Assembly: GCA_012845835.1 (NCBI GenBank)
Contig: JABAKD010000008.1
Coordinates: 5,626,775-5,690,774, forward strand
From: Undaria pinnatifida
Taxonomy: Eukaryota > Sar > Phaeophyceae > Laminariales > Alariaceae
Reading direction: 5' to 3'
DNA length: 64,000 bases
Positions within the stretch are counted from its first letter, which is position 1. Each line of letters starts with the position of its first letter. The translations under genes were made by a program, and so were the position numbers. Below the pieces are notes generated by a model. The model saw only the letters and a list, made by a program, of their open reading frames with translations, did no database searches and was not told the origin of the DNA. This document shows positions 11,657 through 24,000 of the stretch, one piece after another.

Positions 11657-14600
11657 ATCGGCATCGTTGTCTTCGAAAATCGTGTCGTCGGGGAAAATGA
11701 TAGTCGCGGGCTTGTACTCTCCACCATTCCCCTCCTCGAATCCACTGCCCGAAGAGTCGTCGCGCTGTCCGTGGTTGTAAATCCCGGCAGCCACATAGGC
11801 GCTATTGTTTATGAACGCAGTCGGCCCTTCGAGCCTGTGGAAGAATTTCGGCGTGTGTTCCAGCCATGCAAGGGGAGCAAAAAGGGTTCGGGGGTTGATT
11901 GCTGCCCACGATAAACACATGCACCTCTTTGGGGTACGTATTACGTAACCAGTTTTCGTGCAAGAAGCTTCCTCGAGGTTAGGACGCCTGCTACGACAGA
12001 GGTAGCATTTTTTGGCAAAAAGATTTTCTGTTTATGCCAAAGAACATTGACGAGACTCCTTAGCCCCATAGCGCCTGAATGCTCCTCAATATTGTTTTTT
12101 TTGTAGTTGCATATGGTTTTTAATGTTTATGTTGCGCCTTACACCTCGCTGGAGGCCATAATGTTTTTCATCGGGTTGGAGTTTCGGTTTACGTCAACTT
12201 TTGTGTCTGGGTCAGTGAGGTGTCATGGCGCTGAAATGATGTTGATAGTGTTGAAATGATGTTGATGGTGCTGATGATGTTGATGGTGTTGATGGTGCTG
12301 ATGGTGCTGATGGTGTTGAGAGGGGTGTTGCTGGTGTTGATGGTGTTGATGGTGTTGAGAGGGGTGTTGATGGTGTTGATGGTGTTGATGGTGCTGAGAG
12401 GGGTGTTGATAGTGTTGATGGTGTACACAGCGCCTCAAGCGAGGAGCCTCACAAACACGAAGATGCCCCCTACCGTGTAGCATGAACACCATGAACACCA
12501 TCAGCAGGAGCTATATGACCGGGTTTTGGTGTGCTGACGGCGGGTGTCAGAAGCGTCAAAATACTCGATCGGAAAACACTACCTGGTATGGGAAAGCGCT
12601 ATGTTATTCAGCCGCCGGACATGCATTCATCTGATGGGTGGAAAACCCTCGGTCCATGGAACGCTACATGAAAGGCGCCGTTCTAAATGCCCGGGGATCG
12701 CGCACAACTTCAAAGCTGCTCACGAAATGTATCCACCATCGTGGTTGTAGATTGCCCCTCCGAGCCCACCATCGCCGGTGCTTGAAGCATAATTTCTGTC
12801 GAACAGGCTGCCAGCCTTGAAAGCCATGTAACCTCTCGCGTTCGCGACAGCCCCACCAAGTAGCTGACCGGAATGAGCCAGGAATATCCGCGGAGAAAAG
12901 CGCCGACGGCGTTGCCGGAGGGCAATGTAAAATAACGACAAACAACGGAATTGCGACAGGCGGAGCGGCCGCGCCTGCACGGGGTGCGCGTAAGGCTTCA
13001 GGGTACTAAGCATACCACTTGTGGTCACGGTCGCTGCTCACCCTCCACCGTACGTGGGGACCGACACATGCTATGTCGTGTGCATCTGATTTTTCCGACT
13101 GACTCTACGATAGCCCGCCCACAAAAACAGTGATTTTCTTCAACGAACGTTTCATGGCTGCTCGACTCGAAGAAGGATGCCACGATGATCATATCTTCAT
13201 ATATATGTTTTCTTGTTTGCAAAGAACTCTCGAACGATGGCGTTAGGGTGACAAGGAGCACCATATTTCAGGATATACGGCCGGGAGCTGGTTTCGAAAC
13301 CGGCGATTCCGCTAAAGAAAAGGTGGGCAGGCTAAGTAAAACGACCTTTCTGGGTCTTTTCGTTTGGAGAGCTTTCTGCTTCAGCGAAACACTGACGACT
13401 GATCCTTGCTACTATAGCACCCCCCGAAACCAGCGAATTTTTTTAACGAACGTTTCATGGCTGCTCAACACAAGGAAGGACACTATATTGAAAAAATATA
13501 TCTATTTTCTCCAGGGCAAAGGCCTGTCGATCGATGACGTCGGGGTGTCAAGGGTCACCATATTTCAGGAGATACCAACGGGAGCTGGTTTTGAAACCGC
13601 CGATTTCGTTTAAGAAACGTTGGGGGGGGCTACCGTAGAACGACTCTGACCATGACATGAAACACAGCGAAAACGCAATCCGCTAAAAAACAAACATGCC
13701 CTAGGGGTATTGTAACACCCAACAGGTACTCCCACAATATCGAGTAGTTTGTTAGTCCATTAGTATTATATTACTACATCGTACCTTTAGTCAGAAATAA
13801 TTTGCCAGAATACATGCTACCCCTATCTGGTAGGTCATAAAACGCGTCAATTGCCTCCGCCATTGGCTTCGACGGGCCATCTCCTGTAAATCACCGACGG
13901 TTGCTTCCTTCTGGCGTACTATCGAGGAGTTTTGCTTGCTGTTTCGATGAAGATAAAAAAGCGAAACTCACGTTGTGTCTAACACCGAGGAGCTTTTGCA
14001 TGCTATACGGACAACGATATCAAAAGAAAACTCACGTTACGCGCCATGTTTCCTTGGAAGGTGGCAAAGCCGTTGAATACGAACGTGGCATACCGCCCCT
14101 GGAAAATGGCACCTCCATCCTGTCAAGGCAATAGCGGTAGAGGGACAACACACAGCGGTACGTAAGCCAGATGCGAACGCAAAGAATATTGCAGCTCGCG
14201 GTAACTGATGTGCAGCCCAGGGACTAAGTATGTACACTACATATGTATGTGTATGTTCCCAAAATATCAGGACATAGCCGTAATATGTGTAGCGTCACCA
14301 CACACTCAACTAAATGGCTGGTAAACATGAAAAAACCCTACGCCCTCTATATCGCTCACGTGGTAGACAGAACGTCATGAATCGAGCCAAGCATGTAAAG
14401 GCGGGATTAAACAATACTCACGACGGTCACAGGATCCAGTCCTGGTGATATCAAGTGTGCTATTGCATACACTGTTGTATTTAACTGCAACCGAGGAATC
14501 GATATTGAAAGAATTTTTGAACTAGAGCATACCGTACGGTACAGCTGCGTCATTGCAATTGGCGGGCCAAACCGGTTGAACTATTTTTTATTTTTTGTTA

Positions 14601-17600
14601 CCCTCCGGCAGATGGGTGAAATGCAAATTTAAGGTCGCCACACTTCCACGTATTTTCTCACACGTCGTGCGCCAATTTAAATAAATTGCATTCGCAATCC
14701 AGCGCTAGCTGACACGCCTTCCGGTGCAACGTTTCACTCACGCTGGCTCTGCCGTTGGCGAAGTAAGCCTCCCCGTCGACGACAACATCCCCGCGGTTAT
14801 ACATACAACCACCCTCTCCCCTGTCCTCATCGAACTAATCGTTTCACCAATCAGAAGCGCGAGAACGGCACCGAGCGGGGCACGAGAAAGCAGGACCCGT
14901 ATTAAATTTGTCGCGAGTATTATGTCGTCACAGATTTCTCGGAGGCGCGAGAGAAGAACGGTGGACGACGTGATCATTTCATCCACGAAAGGACACGCAG
15001 TACGGTAGGGATAGCATCTAAATGTTAACCATCTCGCCTTGCGTGAAGAGTTCTACACTTTACCCATTAACCGGTCGGCCTTGAGGGAAAATGTAAGCTA
15101 CGCGCCCGATACACAACCCCAGAGGTTAGGAATTTAACGAATGTTATTGTAAAAAACACATTGGACCCGAAGACGTTGGGTAGTGTGGTCTTTGGTTCTG
15201 TTGAGTTGCTGAGGAGCCCCGTCAATCCGAAACGTTTTGGTTGAAAATCTTAAAACTGGCACTCCTGTTGTAGCGCGTATCAAGCATCATACTAATAGAA
15301 AGCGGAAACGGACGTGAGCAATACGTCTCGTAGTGTTTTAAACAGTCAACACCCGCGATCAGCACTTCACGATCCCGTACACGTACATACACGTAGGCCT
15401 CATTGTCAGTAATCGTCAATTTCCCCATGAAATACATTGTGCCGTTAGCGTGATGGTACACTGCTCCGCCGCCCCCGGAGCTGGCCTCATGATCATAGCC
15501 GCCACTCTCTCGCGGAAATCGCCCCTCCATAAACCTGGCCGTTATAACACTTCGAAAACGAAGCATCCTTCTGGGACGTAAGGTTTCCCTGCTCGACATG
15601 CAGTGGGTGGACATGCAGGGCCGATCGCGTTAGGACTACCACCGCTTCGACGTAGTTCCACACGTCGGGCAGATCACCTATCTATCTCCACTTGATGATC
15701 TAGATATTTCAAGGAAGATCTGTATGGTCTAGCTCATGGTACCGGGTGGGAAGTGTACAATCTGCGTGGTCTGGCAAGTGTTTCCTGGGTTGGGTATGTA
15801 CTCTACATATACAGACCCTTCACAACATGCCATGACGACATCTATAGGATCTGCAATAGATTATGTACATATTTGTCTGACTGATTCCTCCTAACGAGAC
15901 ATGTGTATGCCGTATTGCACAGCGTGTTTCGTGTGTACCTGGTAGGTAAATTTGTCGGTCTTTAAAACTACAGTAATATACCGCTCGTGCTCGCAAACAC
16001 ATGGAGTGTTGATGAATGAACATAGTCCCAACCGCGTGGACGAAGGGGGGAAAGTGGAAACGCGTAAACGTTCATGGTCCACTCATCTTAGCGAATCAAA
16101 GATAACGGACGGCAATGTAGGATGCTCAGTTAGCACCACAACAATATTTGTCGATACTCTTACCGCACACACACTCGGAGGCATAGTGCCTCGGGAAGCG
16201 CAAAATATGCATATGGATATGGACACATTTATGCGCCTTCAGGAAGATGCCCCAACCGCTCGGCAGATATTTTTCACAGCCCTATGCTGAACCGTGTCGG
16301 CGCGGGGTTCGCCGCCTGATAATTCCGCGATGATTTCAACAAGTTCATGAAGAGTGCTACCTGAATAATTTGAAGATGAACGCCGAACACCGTCCCCGGT
16401 ACAGTACTCTAATATACCTTGCTTTGAACAGCCACACCCTTGACGAATCTGCGGATGCCCGTGTCGGCCGGGAGAATGGAGATGTCGGTGAAATTTGCCA
16501 CCCCCTTGAAGACACCGACTGCGCCAAGCTCTAGCTTTAAGGCGCCACCGTCATGGTCCTGGCGCGTGGGCGAGAGGGTGCATAGCGAGTGGTTGCTAAT
16601 GGGTGGGGCGTGCGTTTGAGTCGACATGTCGGAGTACAGCAATCGCCTGCGTTTGTAGCACGGAAGAGGGACTGAGTCGTTAATTGTGGCGAGGGGTGGT
16701 GTTGTTCATGTTGGCGAGGGGTGATGTCGTTGGTGGTGACAAATTTTGCGGGTGACGGGCGAAGAGAACACCAACTTTGAGTCCACTCTTTGGTAGGAAG
16801 TCGCCGAATATCTGCGTTAACGAGCCCTGACGAATGAAAGAGCGGTTGTTGTTGACGCGCACTATACATCCTTAAATGGAGGCAGAAGTATGGTGTTGGA
16901 TTCTTGGAACCTCGCTGAGCGGTGTTCTTCTCCTGCGCACGCACCTCGGAGTGTATATACTATGCGTTAAAAAATGTTACAAATGTGGTAAATCCTCAAC
17001 AACGCGTTACAAAAAGTGCGGCCCAAGGCATCCAGGAAAAAAAATCGCGGTAGCAACCCCATGTAACAACACCTCTAGACTAAACAACCACGACCTCCCC
17101 GAGAGAAGCGGGATGTAGGTACAAAAAAAGTCTAGATTAAAAACAAAGTTTGCTTCCGAGATGCAAGGCCGAAAAATCATTGCGCAAACAGAAACTCTCG
17201 TCTGAAGTAACTACAACCGTAGATACTCTGCACTCACATTTTTTTTTGGGTCAACTGGCTTAGAAATAGTGTCGGGTAGTATTGCAGTTCCAAAAAATCA
17301 TTGAGAAATTTATGCTGCACGTATCGTGGACGCCAGGATTGGCAGGCGGACCGCCAAGCACAAATCGGGCTGAAATCCATGGCGGAGGCGACGAAGGCGG
17401 ACAAATACCTCCCCCGTGCATACTTTCCCTCACGCCTTGAACAGGGTGAAACATGGACGTGATCGCTGGAACTGAGTGTGACACTGAGTTCAAGTCCACT
17501 GAAACTACAGCTGTAGACTACTCGTAAGAGGGCGAAGGGAGTACCAGGCGGCACAAGGTATATCATAAGCAACTGCTTGCTGTGGTGCCGACGTACACAA

Positions 17601-20525
17601 CAAAACTACGGGTCGGCCCAGACATCTCATCCTTTCGAACGTCAACAACTCCCGAAGTTGTACCACAGCGGGGAAACAACAGAGATAACCCTCCTTCTCT
17701 AATCCCCGAACAGGAGATACCCCGGGAGAAGATTCCAGCACGTCCACGCTTGCTTGTGGCAAAAGCGCCTCCCATTACCGCGCGCTTTTTATTTCCACAC
17801 ACGTGGTTCACGGATCGCGCACAACCGACACAATAAGCGACCTTCGGGGAAAGTGCGCACTCTTAGGAGCACATACAGTAGCACGCAGTTGAACCATGCA
17901 CCCCGATTGTTACGTATTCCCTTCATACAGGAGGACGGCCGCGGGTCTTTCACCTCCAAACCTCAACCTGGCACCCTTGCGCCCTCAACCAGACAGAGTG
18001 TTAGCTTTGCAAGGAAAAGGCCTTACTTGCATAGACTAGTCTAATGCCTGGAGGCCTTTTAAGGAAAATAACGTGTCTGGAGCGCTTTTTTCGCGCATTT
18101 CTTGTTGATCTAGTACCTGGTACCTGGTACAAGACAGCGACAGACACGCCCCCAAATGGCCTTTCAGGCAACTGGAGAAAACATCGTCAGTCTCGAACTC
18201 TCTAGATGAGGACTAGTGCACAGTTTAGAGAGACAGTCTGCCGCCGCGGTGCTGCTGCCACAGCTCACAGGCCACACCTACCTCCAGAACACTGACTGCT
18301 GGCTTTCTAGAGCGGGTTGCTTTAGTTGATTCCAAGGCACCACCTGCTCAAAAAAGTGGCACCATGTTCAGGCAAAATGAACCGTACGCTCTACAATAAT
18401 ATTAGGTGCATAGTCTATGCCTTTAAAAGGCCTCCTGAACCCCTTTTTTTTCTGAAGTGAAGGAGCATGCCTAACCTCTCCTTCGTGACGATCTTGCCTA
18501 CCTTTTTCAGACGACTACGTAACTGATGATTGATGATGGGCTTTAAGAGGAAGAGAGGCAACTGAAGTATCGACGTTCTTTAGTATGAAACCCCTAAAAA
18601 CAGGGGGTAGGGCCCCGGAACAAGAGCATGTGTTGGCGAGATGGAATAATAGGTATTTTTAAGTTTTACCCGTTGCAGCAAAACTGCTGCAAAATAGTAT
18701 GGGATATATCATAGGATGTGCCATGGGGCACACAGTTATGTCGAGAAATTAGTGGGGTATTAGACTAGTCCGTTTGACCACTTGACTTCTTGCAAAAGGT
18801 TAACCAGTAGCTTACCCAAACTAAGCCTTATAACATTCTCCCTCCCTTAAACGGCGGGATACCAGGTTGGCCCCAGCGGATATATGGGCGGACGTGTCAA
18901 TATATCCAAGCAGTTTCATTTCCTGGGTATACCGGGGAGAGTATTTTTCAAGTTCGACATGAATGAGGAAAGTCGTACCAGGTACAAGTTTTTTTTATTG
19001 TGGGTGGTGGGATTCGAACCCATAACCCAAAAACCCATGGTATGTCGACGACGCCATTTGCTAATGAATTAGACTAGTGGGGTAATAGTCCGATAGACCA
19101 CTTGCCAAAGGGTAAATTAACCAATAGCTTATCCAAACTCTACGCCTTTGTATTAACAGTTGTCAGGCGTGTCTACTGCCGAAAGTTTTTTTCTAGAAAC
19201 ATGCATTAAAAAGACAGGCATACCTAAAGGCACGTTTTTTTGGCGTTTCAGGTAATTTCAGGCATTTATTATTTGTCTTGCCCATCTCAAGTATTTCGCT
19301 GGCGAGCTTTTCTCCGCGTGCTCACCTCTGCCTGCGACTATTAATAGTGCCTGCGTCAACCTCGACGTATGATAGCATAGAAGACAGGTTCAGCCGTGGA
19401 CACTTCTCGGAGGTCGGAGGGTTTATTTCAGAGCATGTGTACGTACCAGGTACCAGGTACCAGGGTATACAACAGCTGCACTGCTGTTTGTTGTTATATC
19501 CTGGTACGTTCACATAAAGATTAGACTATAGTCTATCCCAACAGCTGTCGGATTTTGTCCCCCTCGGAAACGGGTTTTATAGTTTCCGCGCACAGACTGA
19601 CTAACATCACCCTGTTGACCCTGATAGCTACACTGTAGTTGCAAGGGGAGTCGCCGACCTATATCCTTAGACTAATGAGGACACACAACCCGTAATACGT
19701 GCGATCGGAGTATCACACAGCTTGCAAAGATGAGTTACGACAAAACATTCGATCTCACAGAGCTCTGCAGTGTGTTTTTATTTTTATAATATATCCCGTA
19801 GCTCCAAAAGTCATGAGCTAACTGCAATGATACATTTCGGGGGGGATATCGTGTTAATTTCAGAGTTACACTTGGCGCACCCGGAGGGCATAATAACCTC
19901 GTGAGGTCGCGGGACCGTGAGTCGTGGGTCTTGTTCCCGTGGTGCATCATAGGCCTTAAAGAGGGCATGTGTGTCAGATCCGATACTCCGCATTGAGAGC
20001 ACGCGCATTGTGTGCTTCGTACGTTGTCTAACTGCGTGTTCGTGTTGCGCCCCTATGGTACCAGGTACCAGGTATGCTCATATATCCAGGCCTCATCGGC
20101 ACTATTAATACTAGTAATAATAGTCACTCTTCAGTCGGACTAATTAATGATGATGCGCATGACAAAAACATGTGTAAAATGACAGCAGTGGACGTCGGAC
20201 AGCAAGTAGTTTGCCTTCAACTTACAACGTTCGTGATCTCGGTGAACGTGACATCGGGCTCCACGGTGAGCTTGCCGTAGATCTTCAAAGCCAGGTTCGA
20301 GAACGTCACCGCGCCCACCGTGGAGTTCAGCACCATTTCACTCCTGATCGAAAGCCGGGTGTACGAGTCGCATCGGAAATCGGCGGTGGTGTTGACCCCG
20401 GTTTCCGCCTTGCGGTCAACGGCCTCGGATTCCAAGCAGGACCCCACCTCCACCGCGAGCAACCGAGGTAACGTCGCAATTGCCGCCAGAGCAGCGGTAC
20501 AGGCGGTAGCAACACGCATGGCCAC
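11657..20525 (-). CDS. Secreted right-handed beta-helix (POMP-repeat-like) protein, seven exons
   Basis: The exons are 20525-20226, 16558-16418, about 15485-15391, 14820-14742, 14119-14036, 12863-12724 and 11834-11657. Every junction agrees in phase, giving at least 339 aa. Exon 1 has a signal peptide (ATACTAALAAIATLP, LLAVEV; the alternative Met at 20519 fits the paralogue better). The following exons carry the two hallmarks of polymorphic-membrane-protein type beta-helix repeats. One is GGA plus a hydrophobic residue (DGGALKLELG, GGGGAVYHHANG, DGGAIFQGRY, LLGGAVANARG, LGGAIYNHDGG). The other is F/I..N.A (ITDNEA, FDRNYA, FINNSA, FEDNDA). Donors include GTAAGT, GTATGT and GTGAGT. The acceptor of exon 3 is ambiguous (15486 or 15481). 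After 11657 either a GTGAGC donor is used or the frame reads on to a TGA at 11632-11630 beside a MITE, so the true 3' end is uncertain. The protein is probably exported to the surface or cell wall; its ligand is unknown. Confidence 0.7.
11983..12190 (+). mobile_element. Partial family-2 MITE-like element in a beta-helix intron
   Basis: It starts GACGCCTGCTACGACAGAGGTAGC, like the left end of family 2, followed by a CTCCTTAGCCCC block and TTTTTCATCGGG. No right inverted repeat is visible. It lies in the intron between the exons at 12863-12724 and 11834-11657. Confidence 0.45.
12228..12425. repeat. GTTGATGGT-type minisatellite
   Basis: Units of GTTGATGGT or GTGCTGATG are repeated for about 200 bp, interrupted three times by GAGAGGGGTGTTG. 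It lies in the same beta-helix intron as the partial MITE. The open frames across it (His/Gln-rich, or Met/Val-rich) are products of the repeat. Confidence 0.85.
13104..13345 (+). mobile_element. MITE-like element, family 1, copy 2
   Basis: Left end TCTACGATAGCCCGCCC; the right end GGGCAGGCTAAGTAAAACGAC is a decayed inverted repeat. The interior includes AACGAACGTTTCATGG and ATTTCAGGATATACGGCC. It lies in a beta-helix intron. Confidence 0.6.
13408..13643 (+). mobile_element. MITE-like element, family 1, copy 3
   Basis: Left end GCTACTATAGCACCCCCC and right end GGGGGGGCTACCGTAGAACGA. The interior shares AACGAACGTTTCATGGCTG, GATGACGTCGGGGTG and ATTTCAGGAGATAC with the other copies. It follows copy 2 in direct orientation, about 60 bp away, in the same intron. 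Confidence 0.65.
18745..19110 (-). mobile_element. tRNA-derived SINE-like element plus a second, headless or tailless, copy
   Basis: On the minus strand the sequence from about 19110 has an A-box (TGGTCTATCGG, fits TRGYNNANNNG) and, about 75 bp on, a B-box (GGTTCGAATCC, 19019-19009). It then has a short A-tail (complement of the T run at 18988-18996), giving roughly 120 bp. A second head, TGGTCAAACGG followed by ACTAGTCTAATACCCCAC, lies at about 18795-18745 in the same orientation without a B-box. The acceptor stem does not pair, so this is not a functional tRNA gene. Confidence 0.5.
19444..19459. repeat. Overlapping TACCAGG tandem (TACCWGGTA motif pair)
   Basis: Two exact TACCAGGTA words overlap with a period of 7 bp, followed by an imperfect third. 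Similar overlapping pairs occur at 18114-18129 and 20058-20073. They belong to the window-wide over-represented motif described in the findings. Confidence 0.7.
19594..19800 (+). repeat. Dispersed repeat (CGATCGGAGTATCACAC family), copy 1
   Basis: It contains, in order, ACATCACCCTGTTGACC, AAGGGGAGTCGCCGACCTAT, CGATCGGAGTATCACAC, GCTTGCAAAGATGAG and TCGATCTCACAG, and ends in TGTTTTTATTTTTAT. The same order recurs at 41040-41130 (minus), 50205-50310, 54690-54850 and 62265-62760. No coding sequence. It may be the tail of a retroelement or a DNA transposon derivative. Confidence 0.6.
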
Positions 20526-21008
20526 GAGGCAATACTTGTAGAGATGTAATTTATTCCAGATGAAGCAAACTGGGGATCTGGGGGCACAATATAATATGGT
20601 GGCAGGATGGTGGCAGGATGTGGTGGGATTTTTAGATTTTTAGGATTTGTTTAAATCGTGGCCAAAAACGGGTATACCTTTTCGACGTTTATTTTTTGGA
20701 CGGGGGTTATATATGGTTCTTCCCGGATCATTACGCCTCGGGTTGCTGTTCGTAAAAACCCGCTCTGTTCATAGCTCACAGCTTACTGCGCTCACATACG
20801 AGCTTGCTTGCTCCCCTCTCTCGGCCGGCACTGCCTTCCGAGCGGACTTTGAAGCGAGGGAAATCGTTGGCCCCATCGATTCGCGCGTGAGGTGGTTAGT
20901 GTCTTCCTCTCACCAGCTTTGTCAGAGATCAGAACCTTGGCCATCGGAGCAGCTGAAACAAAAAACAGGTTCGTACCCCTGAGGGATCCATCCGCTGACC
21001 AGACGACG
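20526..21008. promoter_or_regulatory. Shared divergent promoter region
   Basis: The start codons of the minus-strand beta-helix gene (20525 or 20519) and the plus-strand deaminase gene (21009) are only 483 bp apart. All 5' UTRs and core promoters of both must lie here. It contains a twice-repeated ATGGTGGCAGG (near 20594) and a TATATATGG at 20708-20716. No recognised core element could be assigned. Confidence 0.5.
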
Positions 21009-24000
21009 ATGTCTCGCCCGCGAGCCGCGGCGTCGCAGCAGCAGCTCCCCGCAGCTGTGGCTATCCTTGCCGTTTCTATCGCAGTGCTGGCTGCAGTGCT
21101 TGTTCGGATGGAGAGCGGTCGAGAACGGCGCTTCAAAAACCGAAGGCAGTCCCTGGATGATACCACGTGCCGTTCGGCGGTTACAGGCGAAAATGGCTGC
21201 TGCAGCCGTCACGTACACCCTTCGCCACCTGCAATGGTACATGACCGAGAAATGCTAGCTGAGGGAGCAACGGTTGTCGCCACTGCGACCACAGCAGCAG
21301 TTACACGGGGAGCAAACAATCTCGGACATAATGCACCGGTGCAGGCGGGAGAAGCGTCTAGTGCTGCTGGTGATGCTGTTTATAGTGAGGGCTGCCGTTG
21401 TTGTGCCCGGCAGGCGTCACAAGCAGCCACAGCAGTAGCACCAGCAGCGGCGGCGGCGTCCGACTTCTTCTTGACCTCAGCTTCTAGAAGAGCAACTCGA
21501 CTTCAACAACAGCAGCAGTCATCCGCAACCGTCAACAACTGTAACGCTCAGCAGATAGTGGCGGTCCAAGCTCGGCATAACACTCGTACCCACCACTACG
21601 GCCATGGCAATGTCCCTCCGGTCGTCCGAGCGACCTCGCCATTGTCAGCGGCGGATTCGAGCCCCGATCGCAGGGACAGGCGCGTCGGCTTGGTGGGTGA
21701 ACCGCTACCGCAGCCTGCTCCAACCGGAGCATTGTTTTCGTTACCGGACGCGTCCGAAGGAGGTATTGTTGGAGCTGCAGCCAGCACGGAAGCAGGGGAG
21801 GAGGCGGCGTCGCCTAGTGGCCGGCGGCTGGAGCTGCTAGTACACAACGTGTCGCACAAGGATATGGTGCTGTCGCTGCGGAGGACGAGGCTCGGTGCTA
21901 GGCCGCGCCTGTATGATGGCGAGCCGGGAAACCCGATCCATGCGGTACGTGGGCCGCCTCTTCGCCCAGCTTCTTGTATATTGACCGCTTCTTGTGAATT
22001 GACCGCTTCTTGTATATTGACGTCCTAACAAGCCGTCGACGCTGCTCCAACTTTCGAAGTTATCGTATACGCTGATGTTCGATCTATCATGGTGCTTTGT
22101 GCTGCGTACCTTGTAGAATTTTCAAATACAGGTACTTGGCTTCGGGGATGAAAACGCCCTGCTGTTGTGTCGCGGTGCGGTGTGTTCGCTGGTAAGAGCT
22201 GGTTGTTCCCCTGCAGTTTTCCGTGGATGCCCGTAACCGATCAACCGTCCTGCGCGTGAAACATGTCACGCACACACAGGCAGCACCGACGGTGTAGCAA
22301 TACCTGCTGGGGCTGCTATAGCGCGTTTCTCTACTGTAGACAGTGAAACGAAAACAAGAGGCGACGAGTGACGGGCAGGTTCTCGGAAAACGCCATCCAG
22401 GCCGACAACGAAAGACGATGCTGCCGCTATACGAAATACAGAGACAGGGCGGACACCTGATGTTCGCGCGGATAACAGTTTCGGAATCTGTGATCCAGGT
22501 TGTGCTGTTTTTGACTTCATGGGTCAGAATCTATGATTCGTTCAGGTTGCAAATCTTGTGAGCGCATTGCCCTCGCATTTTTTTACCTGGTGCAGCTGTT
22601 TTCTGCTCGCTGCAGCAGCAAGCAATAATGGGGGGCACTATTTGCAGCTCCCCCAGGGGAAGATAAGGCTTGTGCCATCAGATTGCTACTGCATCATTGC
22701 TTTCTTCAGGCCTTGGTGACGTTCGACAAGAGTCGTCAGGGAACCGTGCTACTGCTGGTGCAATGCTGGTGCAATTAATTATGTCTCAGACAGGCTGAAA
22801 ATCCACCGCTGTATGTACCATATTTCTTAAAGCTTTGGGGCCCCATGTATAGCGACCAAGATTTACCACAAATGGGATTTTAAGAAGCATCTACGAAGAG
22901 CGCGAAGCAGTACGATCATCGTCATTCTGCACGCGTGTCGCACAGCTCCCTTACATTGAAGTTAGGGCACGTCCCCTGCCGCGGCGGCCCGGGCTGCGTC
23001 GTTTGGCTGATACTATACTGTCATCGTCAGCTTTTATCGACATGTTTTCCTCTGAACTCGCGTATAGGGAATGTACCAGGGAACATGTGCGTTTCTGAAC
23101 TTGTACCCTCGATCCGCGATGCGATGCCCGCATACCCCGCCCGTGCGCTCCCTCCCGCCATGAATTGTCTTCGATTTCCGGATGGGCCCCAGCCCGACAC
23201 GGCGTTAGCGCGACCAAAGTTCAGCCTGTTCAAGCCTTCCAGCGAGCTAGTCCTGAACAAGCTGCGGGAGATGCGAGCCGTAGGGAGGAGCGATCCGCCG
23301 CCCGCTGTGTGCGAGGTGTACCGTCGAAGTGAGACGGGATCGGCGGGGCCTTCGTCTCCGCTGCAAGAGAGGTGCGAACCAGAGGGTGCTACTGTTGTAT
23401 CAATAGTGACGTTTTGGCGGGACGTAGCTGAGACGCAGGGAAGGTCCAGAATAGATTGGCCGTCGATGTGTTATGTCCATGGCGCGGGTCGCCGTATCTC
23501 AAATGCTGCAGCCGCGTGTACAGCGCGGCTCTCTGAAAGCTGGCAAGGCTGGGATTATGGCTGTTTGCCCCCCTTTTGAACTGAATCCACTTTCTGGGGA
23601 AAGACTAGTTGAGATTCGAGTGGGATCAGGATTGACGAAAGGTTTAAGGGTGGTGCTTTCGCTCTGCTGTCTGCAAAATGCGCACATTGTGCCTCAGGCT
23701 GCAAGCGTACGGGATAGATCTCCCTTCCCGAGCGGCAGGATTGACTCCTGTGGGAACAGTTTGTTTTACTGGAAGAGATCCTCATTTTTTTCCTTTCCTA
23801 GAACTCCCGCCGTAAACGACCCGACATGACTCCGCCGCTTGAATTTTCGCCACCACTGCCGACAGGGGTGCCGCCGATGCTGACGATGGCGGTGGCCACA
23901 ACATGAACGAGGTAGGCAGCGTCGGCTACGATAGCGACGCCGACACCAAGCGCCGCCGACAGCGGCGGCGGCGACTCCCCCTCGGCTTCGACTTTAGCGA

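Noticed and set aside
12189-12501. His/Gln-rich and Met/Val-rich open frames
   Set aside because: Products of the GTTGATGGT minisatellite inside an intron.
17234-17811. Frames with GGA or GGG motifs that might be extra beta-helix exons
   Set aside because: No acceptor and donor pair gives a consistent phase, and exon 1 already joins in phase 0 to the exon at 16558.
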